A stretch of DNA of 64,000 nt from Dehalococcoidia bacterium (GTDB lineage Bacteria > Chloroflexota > Dehalococcoidia > SM23-28-2 > RBG-16-64-32). The notes under the pieces were generated by a model. The model ran no database searches and had not been told where the DNA came from. It saw nothing but the letters and a program-made list of their open reading frames with translations. Of the stretch, positions 25,179-33,152 are shown piece by piece (the first letter of the stretch is position 1; each line of letters begins with the position of its first letter). A program made the translations under genes and the position numbers. Location: positions 62,001 through 126,000 of the forward strand of contig JAUSFE010000071.1 of assembly GCA_030649945.1 (NCBI GenBank), given 5' to 3'.

Positions 25179-26381
25179 TTACTCGAACTCCCAGACGGAG
25201 CCCTGGCTGAAGGCCTGGAGCACGCGGCGGGCCACGACCATGCGGTGCACCTCGTCGGGCCCGTCGTAGATGCGGGCGGCGCGGGCCTGGCGGTACATCC
25301 CCTCCAGCGGCGTGTCGCCGGAGACGCCCAGCGCTCCGTGCACCTGGATCGCGCGGTCGATCACGTCGTGCAGAATCTTCGCGCCGAAGAACTTGATCAG
25401 CGATATCTCCACCCGCGCCTCGTCGCCCTGGTCGATCTTGCGCGCGGCGTGCAGAGTCAGCAGGCGGGCCGCCTGAATCTCCGCTACGGAGTCCGCTATC
25501 CAGTTCTGCACGGTCTGCTTGTGCGCCAGGGGGCTGCCAAAGGCGACGCGGCTGAGCGAGCGCTGGCACATCAGCTCGAACGCCCGCTGCATCTGGCCCA
25601 GCCAGCGCATGCAGTGGTGGATGCGCCCGGGGCCCAAGCGCTTCTGTGCGATCATGAAGCCATCGCCCGCCTGGCCCAGCGTGTTGGTCACGGGGACGCG
25701 GCAGTCGCGGTAGTAGATCTCGCAGTGGTTGCCCAGGGTCTCGCCCATCACCGGCACCGCGCGGGCGATCTCGAAGCCCGGCGCGTCCGTGGGCACGATG
25801 ATCTGGCTCATGCGCCGGTGCGGCGGGGAGTCCGGGTCCGAGACGCACATGACGATGGCGAAAGACGCGCCGTATGCGCCGCTGGTGAACCACTTGTGGC
25901 CGTTGATCACCCACTCGTCGCCGTCGCGCACGGCCCGCGTCTGCAGGCCCGTGGGGTCCGCGCCGGAGACATCGGGCTCGGTCATCGAGAAGCAGGAGCG
26001 AATTTGCCCCTCCACCAGCGGCTTCAGCCAGGTTTCCTTCTGCTGCGGCGTGCCGAACTGCCAGAGGATCTCGGCGTTGCCGGAGTCCGGCGCCTGCGCC
26101 CCGAACGCCCGCGGCGCTATCGGGCTGCGGCCCAGGATCTCGTTCATGTAGACGTACTTCATGAAGCCAATGCCCATGCCGCCGGCCTCCGCGGGCAGGT
26201 GCGGCGCCCACATGCCCATCGCCTTCGTCCGCGCCTGGAGGTCCAGCATCAGACGCTCGCGCTCAGGCTGGTGGTCCTCCTCCAGTATGAGCGGCTCGTT
26301 CGGGTAGATGTGTTCGTCCATGAAGGTCTTCACCTTCTGGCGGATCTCCCGTACCTCGGGTGACATCGTGGACTCGGGCAT
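25179..26381 (-). CDS. Acyl-CoA dehydrogenase (ACAD10/11-like)
   Basis: An FAD flavoenzyme introducing a 2,3-double bond into an acyl-CoA. It has 400 aa with N-terminal helical, beta-barrel (FSMTEPDVSGADPTGLQT, INGHKWFTSGA) and C-terminal helical domains. The catalytic-base position reads YDGPDEVHR, with Asp as in ACAD10/11-type enzymes, rather than YEGT with Glu. The QVHGALGVSGDTPL segment also fits. It is monocistronic, with an about 190-base upstream gap. The substrate cannot be assigned. Confidence 0.92.
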   Translation of the reverse strand: MPESTMSPEVREIRQKVKTFMDEHIYPNEPLILEEDHQPERERLMLDLQARTKAMGMWAPHLPAEAGGMGIGFMKYVYMNEILGRSPIAPRAFGAQAPDSGNAEILWQFGTPQQKETWLKPLVEGQIRSCFSMTEPDVSGADPTGLQTRAVRDGDEWVINGHKWFTSGAYGASFAIVMCVSDPDSPPHRRMSQIIVPTDAPGFEIARAVPVMGETLGNHCEIYYRDCRVPVTNTLGQAGDGFMIAQKRLGPGRIHHCMRWLGQMQRAFELMCQRSLSRVAFGSPLAHKQTVQNWIADSVAEIQAARLLTLHAARKIDQGDEARVEISLIKFFGAKILHDVIDRAIQVHGALGVSGDTPLEGMYRQARAARIYDGPDEVHRMVVARRVLQAFSQGSVWEFE

Positions 26382-26572
26382 GGCGGTTTCCTCCTACCGG
26401 TTCGCTGGGACGGCCCCCGACTGCGCTCGCGAGGGGGCCTCTGCAGCAGCCTTCGCTGGGAGCCATTGTGGCCCGCCGGTCCGGCCGCTGTCCACCGTTG
26501 TCCCTCCTCTGTACACTGGAACCGAGCGGGCGGCCCCGCGCCCGGCGCCGGTTCGCTGCGGAAGGAGGCGAG

Positions 26573-26830
26573 ATGGCACGCTGGGAATACAAGGTCGCCT
26601 ACGTGGACTTCCGCGGGAGGATCTCCGCGGAAGGGGTAGAGTTCATCCGCCAGCCGGGTGAGCACCGCACCGCCTTCGTGCGCCGTTACCTGGACACATT
26701 GGGCAGCGACGGCTGGGAGGTGGCCGCGGTGCACCCGTTGATCAGGATGGAGACCAGCTACTTCGTTCTCAAGCGGCCCGCCGGGCCCGCCCAGGGCAAG
26801 GCCGAAGGGGCTGCCAAGAAGGAAGGTTAG
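26573..26830 (+). CDS. DUF4177-like small protein
   Basis: An 85-aa protein starting MARWEYKVAYVDFRG, with GSDGWEVAAVHP in the centre, the WEYKV...GWE pattern of DUF4177. The C-terminal 20 residues are Ala/Gly/Lys-rich and probably disordered. ATG 26573 is preceded by GGAAGGAGG. The frame continues upstream to 26360 without coding character. Function unknown. Confidence 0.75.
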   Translation: MARWEYKVAYVDFRGRISAEGVEFIRQPGEHRTAFVRRYLDTLGSDGWEVAAVHPLIRMETSYFVLKRPAGPAQGKAEGAAKKEG

Positions 26831-26912
26831 CCGGTCCAGAGACCGGGCTGTTAGTCGAAGTGATGTGAAACGCGGCTGACGGCGCCGGGCCCCGGCCGCC
26901 CGCTCGCACTGC

Positions 26913-27650
26913 CTACGCTGGCCCGAACGGAGCCCGCGCGAAGAGCACCGCGAACTGGCGGCACCAGATGATCGCGCTCCTGAACTGCGACAGGTCCGTG
27001 CCGGGCGGCACTTCGTAGTTGAAAGCCCCGTCTGTCCCCTTCAGGTCCCCCAGGTTGAGCGACCCCTCGCCCAGACCGTCCGCCGCTGTCGAGAGGTAGA
27101 CGAACAGGTCCGGGCCGTTCCGCACGGAGAACTCCTCGAAGCGCAGCGTGTACTGCCCGGGCGCCGTCTCGATCAGCAGCGCCTTGCCGCGCCCGAAGTG
27201 GAAGTCGTCCGCGCCGTGGAACTCCCCCAGCTGCGCAACCAGCGGCTGGAACGGCGTGGGAGTCGGCGCGGGCGTGGCGCGAGCGGTAGCGGCCGGTGAA
27301 GGGGCAGCCGTAGGAGCGAGAGTGGAGGACTCCATGGCCATGGCCACGCCCTCGCACCTCTCGGAGCCGGCGCCAGCGCCGGGGATCGGGCTCGCCTCGC
27401 AGACGGTGGTGCGCTCGAACAGCGGTGAGATGAGGTAGTTGCCGGCCGGAACGGCGACGGTGACGAAGACGATGGCGATGATGGCCGAAGGCAGCTTGTG
27501 GCGCCAGACCGCCAGGTGCCAGTGCATCCTGTAGGCGAAGACGAGGAAAGCGACAAAGGCGATGGCCAAGCCCGCTGTGATCGGCCAGCGGTAGGGGTAG
27601 AGGTCCGAAACGAACTCCTCTATCCTGCCCAACTCGCCGAAGATGAACAA
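26913..27650 (-). CDS. Membrane-anchored DM13-domain protein
   Basis: A 245-aa protein. Two membrane helices (about 23-41 and 54-76) are followed by a Pro/Ala/Thr-rich linker (about 108-132) and a C-terminal DM13 domain (about 138-245). The domain shows GEFHGADDFHFGRG, YTLRFEEFSVRNGPDLFVYLS, LGDLKGTDGAFNYEVPPG and a conserved Cys in IIWCRQFAVLF. DM13 domains are proposed to be extracytoplasmic redox or heme-linked modules. The partner is unknown. Confidence 0.85.
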   Translation of the reverse strand: MFIFGELGRIEEFVSDLYPYRWPITAGLAIAFVAFLVFAYRMHWHLAVWRHKLPSAIIAIVFVTVAVPAGNYLISPLFERTTVCEASPIPGAGAGSERCEGVAMAMESSTLAPTAAPSPAATARATPAPTPTPFQPLVAQLGEFHGADDFHFGRGKALLIETAPGQYTLRFEEFSVRNGPDLFVYLSTAADGLGEGSLNLGDLKGTDGAFNYEVPPGTDLSQFRSAIIWCRQFAVLFARAPFGPA

Positions 27651-27807
27651 CGTCTGTCTCGCTCCTGGAACCTCGGATGACCGTGCGGGCCCGCCCGGTC
27701 TGGCTTGATGCTATCGCAGGGGTTACGAGAGAAGCCCAGCCGGGGATTCATTGTTCAGTGGTCGGCGGCCTCCACGCAGGTGACGCCCTGCGACCCCCGG
27801 TGCTGCG
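27651..27807. other. Intergenic, nothing recognised
   Basis: The region between the DM13 gene and the glycosyltransferase 3' end. It has no repeat, RNA or promoter that I can support. Confidence 0.5.
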
Positions 27808-29520
27808 CTAGGCCTTCTCCGTCACCCGGTACTCCAGCCGCTTGCCCAGCGCCAGGCGGAACTGCGCGTCCAGGGCCGGCAGCGCGGACGTAAAGAACGT
27901 AATGATGGCCATGAAGAAGTACACCCCGTACTGCAGCGGGAACAGCCACCAGCGGAAGCTGGCCGGACGCCTGGGGCGCAGTATGGCGTCCAGTGTCAGC
28001 AGCAGGATTAGCGTCGCCAAACAGGGCAGCAGGATCCAGTACGAGGCTACGGGGAACCAGATTGGTATCTCGACGCCGAAGATCGCCGCGAAGAAGAACG
28101 GGATGACCTTGGAGGTGGTGATCAGGAACCACTGCGTGGACCATAGCAGGTGGCTCTCCGCCACCGCCCAGACCCGCCGCACCCGCCGCCACAACGGGAT
28201 CTCCGGGTGCTCTATGGACTGCTGTATGGCGTAGGCGATGTCCGTGCACCCCCAGGCGTGACGCCGCGACTGCTGGAAGTAGTTCATGAACGTGGCCAGG
28301 TAGCTGCGGGAGCGCACGCCGTCCATGTACAGGGGCGTATACATCGCCTCCACGTCCACCTCGCCCCCCATCTGGTAGTAGCACCTCAGGAACATGTGCC
28401 AGTCTTCCGGGATCACCTCCGGGTCCCAGTAGTCCACCTCGTGCGCCAGGCGCAGGCTGAGGCTGTATGTGGACTGCGGGAACACCATGCGGAAGACGCT
28501 GCGGGACAGCCGGGCGATGTGGTTGAGGCCGGAGAGGCAGTGGGCCATGCGCAGCGGCGCCGGCACGTCCCAGATGTTGTTGTAGAAGAAGATCGGCGCC
28601 TGCCAGAATCGGCGGTAGCGGTTGGCATGGGTCGCGAAACCGTAGGTCAGGCAGCTGAAGTACTTGGCGTCGAAGACGGTATCAGCGTCGCAGCTCGTGA
28701 TCGTCACGAGATCGATGTCGTGGCCCCGCCGGTCCACCACCTCGCGTTTCGCCTGGCGCGCGGCCCAGGCCTCGTTCGAGCCCTTGCCGGCCACCTCGCC
28801 GGGGACGCCCCAGGGGTGGAAGGTCGAGAAGATCATCCCCAGGCGCCCCGCGTACTCGGCCTCCAGCAGCTCGGCCCGACGCCGGCCCTCGTCTCCCTCC
28901 CGTTCCTCCATCGCCAGCACCACCACCAACTGCGACGCCACCTCGGACGCCGCCAGAGAGTCCAGGCCCAGGCGGAGCTTGTCCGCGCTCTCCGTGTAGT
29001 TCGGGATGATGACGATGTGGCGGGTGTCGTCCCAGTCCAGGCATGGCTTGCCGGCGCCCCGGTGCTCTTCGTAAAGCCCGCGCCAGTCCGTGCCGCGGTG
29101 CCGGCGCAGAATGAAGTAACCCTTCACGGCGTGCGTCCCGTTCATCGTCGCCCGCCAGGTCCAGTAGGCGTGAAAGCTGAGAACGGCGATGACGAAGGCC
29201 ATCGGCGCCACCACGGGCGCCCACACCAGCGAGGAGAGCACGGTGAGCGTCACCGCCGCAGGCAGGCACTCCAGCGTCCGCTTGAGTATGGCCGCCCGCC
29301 GCCGGCGGCGCACGCCGGGCAGGGCGGGGAGCGTCTGTTCAAAGTGCCGGGCCGGGCTCTCCAGGGTAAGCGCGCCGGCGTCTGCGGTGGGAGCGAGAGC
29401 GGAGTACGGGAGCGCCGTCGCCAGTGCGGCGGCCTCCGGTGGGGAGCCGAGAAGGGAGGCAGCGAACGTGCCGGCGTCAAGGCCGAGCGATCCGCTGGAG
29501 AAGTGGCTTGCGGCAGCCAA
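27808..29520 (-). CDS. Membrane family 2-like glycosyltransferase under c-di-AMP riboswitch
   Basis: A polytopic glycosyltransferase of 570 aa. Two N-terminal helices (about 91-128) precede a large cytoplasmic GT-A-like domain with the nucleotide-sugar DxD motif in TSCDADT and an EDWHMFLR segment similar to the acceptor motif ED. Four or so C-terminal helices follow (about 445-545). It probably makes or exports an envelope polysaccharide. The open frame begins with TTG at 29520, but the good Shine-Dalgarno GGGAGG (about 29545-29550) is too far upstream. It is ideally spaced to an in-frame ATA at 29538, so the start is uncertain. The leader contains a ydaO-type riboswitch and terminator. Confidence 0.85.
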   Translation of the reverse strand: MAAASHFSSGSLGLDAGTFAASLLGSPPEAAALATALPYSALAPTADAGALTLESPARHFEQTLPALPGVRRRRRAAILKRTLECLPAAVTLTVLSSLVWAPVVAPMAFVIAVLSFHAYWTWRATMNGTHAVKGYFILRRHRGTDWRGLYEEHRGAGKPCLDWDDTRHIVIIPNYTESADKLRLGLDSLAASEVASQLVVVLAMEEREGDEGRRRAELLEAEYAGRLGMIFSTFHPWGVPGEVAGKGSNEAWAARQAKREVVDRRGHDIDLVTITSCDADTVFDAKYFSCLTYGFATHANRYRRFWQAPIFFYNNIWDVPAPLRMAHCLSGLNHIARLSRSVFRMVFPQSTYSLSLRLAHEVDYWDPEVIPEDWHMFLRCYYQMGGEVDVEAMYTPLYMDGVRSRSYLATFMNYFQQSRRHAWGCTDIAYAIQQSIEHPEIPLWRRVRRVWAVAESHLLWSTQWFLITTSKVIPFFFAAIFGVEIPIWFPVASYWILLPCLATLILLLTLDAILRPRRPASFRWWLFPLQYGVYFFMAIITFFTSALPALDAQFRLALGKRLEYRVTEKA

Positions 29521-29591
29521 AGGCCTTTCGGGCTCTATCGCTTTCCTCCCATCAGCAGCAGCGGCCAGGTTGGTATCGCCACCCGGACAGG

Positions 29592-29624
29592 AAAAAAGGC
29601 CGGACCGGACGGCGGATCGACCTT
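29592..29624 (-). terminator. Riboswitch-controlled intrinsic terminator
   Basis: On the minus strand, AAGGTCG (29624-29618) pairs with CGGCCTT (29602-29596) around a GC-rich inner stem and runs into six T residues (29597-29592). It directly follows the aptamer. Confidence 0.65.
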
Positions 29625-29627
29625 CCC

Positions 29628-29734
29628 CACGCCTGCGAGGTTAGCTGACGGATTAGGGCCGGAAAGTAGCCCCGTCCACCTTCGGCGGACTTCACCCCGT
29701 GGTTGGGTCCCCCGCCCGGTAAAGGTTCGGCGTG
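29628..29734 (-). ncRNA. Cyclic di-AMP riboswitch (ydaO/yuaA type)
   Basis: Read on the minus strand, closing helix P1 is CACGCC (29734-29729) with GGCGTG (29633-29628). Inside are the conserved blocks CGCCGAACCTTTACCGGG, GGGGTGAAGTCCGCC and the hallmark CCGTCAGCTAACCTCGCAGG. The family senses c-di-AMP and usually turns cell-wall or osmoprotection genes off when ligand is high. A terminator follows within 4 bases, so an OFF switch for the downstream glycosyltransferase is likely. Confidence 0.93.
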
Positions 29735-29754
29735 TCGCTATTGGGTTTGGTGCG

Positions 29755-29784
29755 ATTCTATGGAGCGGCGCCCTGTACTGTCAA
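29755..29784 (-). promoter_or_regulatory. Promoter of the riboswitch leader
   Basis: On the minus strand: TTGACA (29784-29779), an 18-bp spacer and TAGAAT (29760-29755). Transcription would start near 29748, giving a leader of about 230 bases. Confidence 0.8.
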
Positions 29785-29869
29785 TCCTTTTTCAGGTTTC
29801 AGAACCCTATTGGCCGTCCGGGACTCGGTGCAGCAGGTCGCGGGCGCCGGCTCCGGGGCCGTCCGCCCC

Positions 29870-30232
29870 TTACATGCCGCCGAAGGGATCGTCGATCACG
29901 AACTTCCAGGTGCCGTCCGCCTGGCGGCGCGCCACCTCGCGCCCCTTGCCATCCATCTTCTGGCCGCCGGCGTTCATGCTCCACTTCGAGTACACCAGGG
30001 CGATGTCCCCCGCCTGCACCACCTTCTCCACCTGCAGGTCGATCTGCGGCTTCATGGCCACGAACTGGCCGATGGACTGGCGCAGGGCGTCCGTCCCCAC
30101 GGCGACGTTGCCGGTCTGCTCCGGCATCGCCGCGCCGGGCTCGTAGAGCGTCATGATGGCGTCGAGGTCGGCGCGGTTCAGCGCCTCGCCGAACAGGCGG
30201 TCCAGGTCCTCGGGCTTCTGTGCTGCGGGCAT
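29870..30232 (-). CDS. SnoaL-like/DUF4440 NTF2-fold protein
   Basis: A 120-aa protein from ATG 30232 (Shine-Dalgarno GAAGGAG 7 bases upstream). It begins MPAAQKPEDLDRLFGEALNR and contains DLDAIMTLYEPGA, a pattern of the SnoaL/ketosteroid-isomerase-like fold used for small hydrophobic ligands or as a subunit scaffold. The C-terminal GTWKFVIDDPFGGM fits DUF4440 and SgcJ-type members. The open frame to 30304 adds a low-complexity N-terminus and overlaps hepT, so it is not used. The substrate is unknown. Confidence 0.85.
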   Translation of the reverse strand: MPAAQKPEDLDRLFGEALNRADLDAIMTLYEPGAAMPEQTGNVAVGTDALRQSIGQFVAMKPQIDLQVEKVVQAGDIALVYSKWSMNAGGQKMDGKGREVARRQADGTWKFVIDDPFGGM

Positions 30233-30300
30233 GGGGCTGCTCCTTCCTCTGCTGCGAACGTTGGGTGCGGGCGAAATGCTATCGGTGCGGGCCCAGGGTG

Positions 30301-30705
30301 TCAAGCGGGGGACAACCGGGTACGCACGAATTCAACTACTTCACGGCAGCGCTCGATCGCACGGTTCGCGGCGTCGTCGTCAAAGGCTCTCGCTGGGATT
30401 CCCCCGGGCAGGGCGTCCGGGTAGCGGGTAGGCAGATACAAGGAGTCCAGGAAAGACCAGCGAATACACTTGTCGCGCATTTCCGGCACCAATTCGGCCG
30501 CGCGCTTGCACAGCGTCTGAACCGAGTGCCCGGTCACCAGCTCTTCGCCAAGGCTGAACAGGAGTGCCTTAAGAGCTTTCTCAGCCGACTGCTGCGAAAG
30601 GAAACAGGCGATGTTGTGGCCGCCCGCACCGGCGAGGTGTTCGGCCCAGCGCAGGTCATCCTCCGCCTGTGCGAACCAGCGGCCGGCCTCATCCGGGTCG
30701 CGCAT
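30301..30705 (-). CDS. HEPN-domain protein, HepT-like toxin/RNase
   Basis: A 134-aa helical HEPN protein (RWFAQAEDDLRWAEHL, CFLSQQSAEKALKALL), with the TRYPDALPGG motif characteristic of HEPN proteins paired with minimal nucleotidyltransferases. In HepT-MntA pairs, HepT is an RNase that is poly-AMPylated and silenced by MntA. The strict RxxxxH/Y RNase motif is not obvious here, so activity is uncertain. It overlaps the upstream mntA-like gene by 17 bases. Confidence 0.85.
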   Translation of the reverse strand: MRDPDEAGRWFAQAEDDLRWAEHLAGAGGHNIACFLSQQSAEKALKALLFSLGEELVTGHSVQTLCKRAAELVPEMRDKCIRWSFLDSLYLPTRYPDALPGGIPARAFDDDAANRAIERCREVVEFVRTRLSPA

Positions 30706-31036
30706 AAACGACCTCTCCGGTGGCCAGCGCGCGGCGGACGAATGGGCGTTGTTTCATCTCCTCGAACTCTTCGGGAGTGTACACCAGAATGTCGGCCTGC
30801 ACCTCTGGCGCGAGGCGCTGGTACGTCTCGCCCAGCCGCTGGATGAACGGGATATCGCTCTCGATCACTGCCAGGATGTCGAGGTCAGTGAACAGGTCAC
30901 GCCGACCGGCCGGGAACGATCCGAAGAGCACGATGAGGGACGCGCCCATCGCCTTCAGCCCCTCGACGAGCCGCGGCAGCTCCGATTCCAGCAGATCCAC
31001 GTGCTCCCGTCGGCGCTGTGCGATGTCAACGGCCAT
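30689..31036 (-). CDS. Minimal nucleotidyltransferase MntA-like antitoxin
   Basis: A 115-aa member of the DNA polymerase beta-like nucleotidyltransferases. The active-site motif reads GSFPAGRRDLFTDLDILAV, with both metal-binding Asp retained; the usual SDxDL is TDLDI. It probably AMPylates and neutralises the adjacent HEPN protein. The order MNT then HEPN with overlap is standard. Its start lies inside the 3' end of a truncated kinase gene. Confidence 0.87.
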   Translation of the reverse strand: MAVDIAQRRREHVDLLESELPRLVEGLKAMGASLIVLFGSFPAGRRDLFTDLDILAVIESDIPFIQRLGETYQRLAPEVQADILVYTPEEFEEMKQRPFVRRALATGEVVYARPG

Positions 31037-31169
31037 GCGTACAGTGTAGCGCGTCCGCCTCGATGTGCACCCCTCGCGGGAAGCGCTCGGCCAGCAGCAG
31101 CGCGACGGTGCTCTTCCCCGCGGCCTGTACGCCGGTCACGGCGATGATGCGGGGATGTGCCGAGGTCAT
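31026..31169 (-). pseudogene. 5' fragment of a P-loop kinase gene
   Basis: ATG 31169 opens a frame whose first residues include IIAVTGVQAAGKSTVALLL and then GVHIEADAL, the N-terminus of a P-loop (AAA/kinase-like) protein. After about 41 codons similarity ends abruptly, and the frame stops at 31026 inside mntA. The remainder of the kinase is absent from the window. I infer that the HEPN-MNT module replaced the rest of the gene. Confidence 0.7.
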
Positions 31170-31182
31170 GGTGGCCGTGGCT

Positions 31183-31407
31183 TCAGGCCGCCACTTTGAC
31201 CTTGACCGTGACGTCCTTCGGCTCCGGTATCGTCTCTCCTCGTTCCCGCAGGTACTCGATCATCAGGGCGATGGCTTCCTTGGTGTTTTCGATAGCCTCT
31301 TCCAGCGTCTCGCCCTGCGAGCCCGTCCCAGGCAGCGCCGGCACGTCAGCCCAGTAGCCGCCATCTTCGTCCTCCAAGGCGACTACCGTGTATTCCCACT
31401 CTTTCAT
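31183..31407 (-). CDS. HicB-family antitoxin-like protein, orphan
   Basis: A 74-aa protein with the partial RNase H fold of HicB: MKEWEYTVVALEDEDGGYWADVPALPG, then a helix with EEAIENTKEAIALMIEYL. HicB proteins bind and block HicA mRNA interferases. No HicA-like ORF of about 60 aa is seen on either side, and no DNA-binding C-terminal domain is present. It may be solitary, or act with an unlinked partner. Confidence 0.85.
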   Translation of the reverse strand: MKEWEYTVVALEDEDGGYWADVPALPGTGSQGETLEEAIENTKEAIALMIEYLRERGETIPEPKDVTVKVKVAA

Positions 31408-31417
31408 CGTCTGGTTC

Positions 31418-33019
31418 CTAGAGCAGAGTATCCTGCTGCGCCTTCTCCCGCTCCACCGGGGCCCTTGAGAAGGGGGATGCCGGAGAGGGAAGATCGGGGC
31501 GCTTGCCCTCTAGAATCTCCTTCACACTGATGGTTTGCAAACGCTGATACTTGCGACCGCCTGACTCGTAAAACCCGGCGGCAGCCGCTTGCGTTTTCAT
31601 ACCTCTAGTGGGTTCGACGAGGGTCGCGAGAATACCGATTGGCTTATCGTCTCCGAGTGACCCGGCAACTTCCCGGATCATTTCGGGATTCACGACTTTG
31701 GTGCCTTTGACGGAGATGACGGCGCGCTTGCCCTTACCGCCGAACTCCATGAACGGTTTCACCCCGTCAAGATCTGGCCCAGTTCCCCCCGTCGGCACAG
31801 CATCCAACTTATCAACAACCCAGTACTCGAATTGCTTGGGCTTCATTGCAGCCAAATCGCGCGCCCCAGCGAGGTCTTTGGGCTCTCCTATGACCTCGAT
31901 CTCGATGCCCGGGAATGCGTCCTGCATGCGTCGCCGCACTAGGCCGATAGCAAGATGCGTGATATCGATGCCGATCCAACGCCGTCCTAGCGCTTGTGCC
32001 GCCTGGACAGCCGTCCCGCAGCCGCAGAATGGGTCGAGAACGATGTCGCCCGCGTTGGACGACGCATCGATGATCCGCTCTAGGAGCGCCAGCGGCTTCT
32101 GCGTCGGATAGCCAATCCGCTCCTTTGCGGGCGCCTGTAAGTTGCCAATGTCAGTCCACAACGACTGCAGGGGGACACCCTGCCCCTCATCGAGATAATA
32201 CTTGCGATGGGGCACTCTTCCTGGCTTCGTTTGTACGACAAGGCCTCTTGCGACCAGGCGCTCCATCTGCTCCTTGGAGTAGCGCCAGTACCGAGTCACA
32301 CCCATCACGTCGTATTGCGGATTACCTTTAGCCGCTCCTCCAGGACCAATCATGCTGACGAGCCGGTATCTCCTGTTCGTACCGGACTCAACGTGGCGGT
32401 AAGCGCCACTCGTGTAGGACTCCGAGTAGGGCAGAAACGGCTGGTGAAAGGTGTAACTGTCGCTCTTGCTGTAAAACAGGATGCTATCTGTAGCAGGACC
32501 CCACGACTTGGCCCCCTGCCCAAAGTTGCTCTTGACCGTGCTCGCTCGCTTCCAGACGACCTCATTCCTGAAGTTCCTCGGGTCGAAAACGGCATCCATA
32601 ATCACCTTGAGATAGTGTCCAGTGGTGGGATCGCAGTGCAGGTAAATGGATCCAGTGGGTTTAAGCACCACGTGCAGTTCCACCAAGCGTATGGCCATCA
32701 TCGCCAGATAGGCGGTGACGTCGTTGCGGCCCAGCCCCTCTACCATCGCCTTCAGCATACGGGCGACACCTTGATTTCGACCGCTGAAGACTTGCTCGTA
32801 CGCCCTTTCGGCAGGCAAACCCCAGTGCCAAGTGTCCTCGAAAGCTTCAATTTGAGCTTCGCTCGCAGCGCCGCTGGACTCCTTGAAGAGCACGTTATAT
32901 GACCGGCTTGAGTTGAACGGTGGGTCGAGGTAGATGAGGTCTACACACTCCTCCGGGAAATGAGCGCGGTTCCGGAGAATATCCAGGTTGTCGCCGTAGT
33001 AGAGGGCGTTAGTCTTCAT
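31418..33019 (-). CDS. Beta-class DNA methyltransferase with extra C-terminal domain
   Basis: A site-specific adenine-N6 or cytosine-N4 methyltransferase, 533 aa from ATG 33019 (ATG-equivalent 33037 adds six residues). Motif order is catalytic DPPF first (residues 32-36) and the AdoMet motif DPFCGCG near 329-335, i.e. the beta class. Residues from about 392 on form a second domain with PDLDG and VISVKG. This resembles the D-x(n)-xVK core of PD-(D/E)XK nucleases, so a fused restriction domain is possible but unproven. Base composition is clearly more AT-rich than the neighbours, indicating recent acquisition. TAGAAT lies 8 bases before the ATG. Confidence 0.88.
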   Translation of the reverse strand: MKTNALYYGDNLDILRNRAHFPEECVDLIYLDPPFNSSRSYNVLFKESSGAASEAQIEAFEDTWHWGLPAERAYEQVFSGRNQGVARMLKAMVEGLGRNDVTAYLAMMAIRLVELHVVLKPTGSIYLHCDPTTGHYLKVIMDAVFDPRNFRNEVVWKRASTVKSNFGQGAKSWGPATDSILFYSKSDSYTFHQPFLPYSESYTSGAYRHVESGTNRRYRLVSMIGPGGAAKGNPQYDVMGVTRYWRYSKEQMERLVARGLVVQTKPGRVPHRKYYLDEGQGVPLQSLWTDIGNLQAPAKERIGYPTQKPLALLERIIDASSNAGDIVLDPFCGCGTAVQAAQALGRRWIGIDITHLAIGLVRRRMQDAFPGIEIEVIGEPKDLAGARDLAAMKPKQFEYWVVDKLDAVPTGGTGPDLDGVKPFMEFGGKGKRAVISVKGTKVVNPEMIREVAGSLGDDKPIGILATLVEPTRGMKTQAAAAGFYESGGRKYQRLQTISVKEILEGKRPDLPSPASPFSRAPVEREKAQQDTLL

Positions 33020-33066
33020 TGTGGCGGATTCTAACACATCTTCAAATGCTAACCTGTGTACATGTA

Positions 33067-33095
33067 TTGACCAACAGCCGTGGGTGGGCTACGCT
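33067..33095 (+). promoter_or_regulatory. Possible promoter for small zinc-ribbon gene
   Basis: TTGACC (33067-33072), a 17-bp spacer and TACGCT (33090-33095). The -10 is weak. Confidence 0.4.
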
Positions 33096-33152
33096 AAATG
33101 AGCAAGGATGTTCTCTCCACGCTGAAGTTAGGGATGAAAGGAGGTGAAGGCA

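Noticed and set aside
28150-30156. 668-codon plus-strand frame over the glycosyltransferase and riboswitch
   Set aside because: It runs antisense through a glycosyltransferase and a structured RNA and has no domain; codon-bias shadow.
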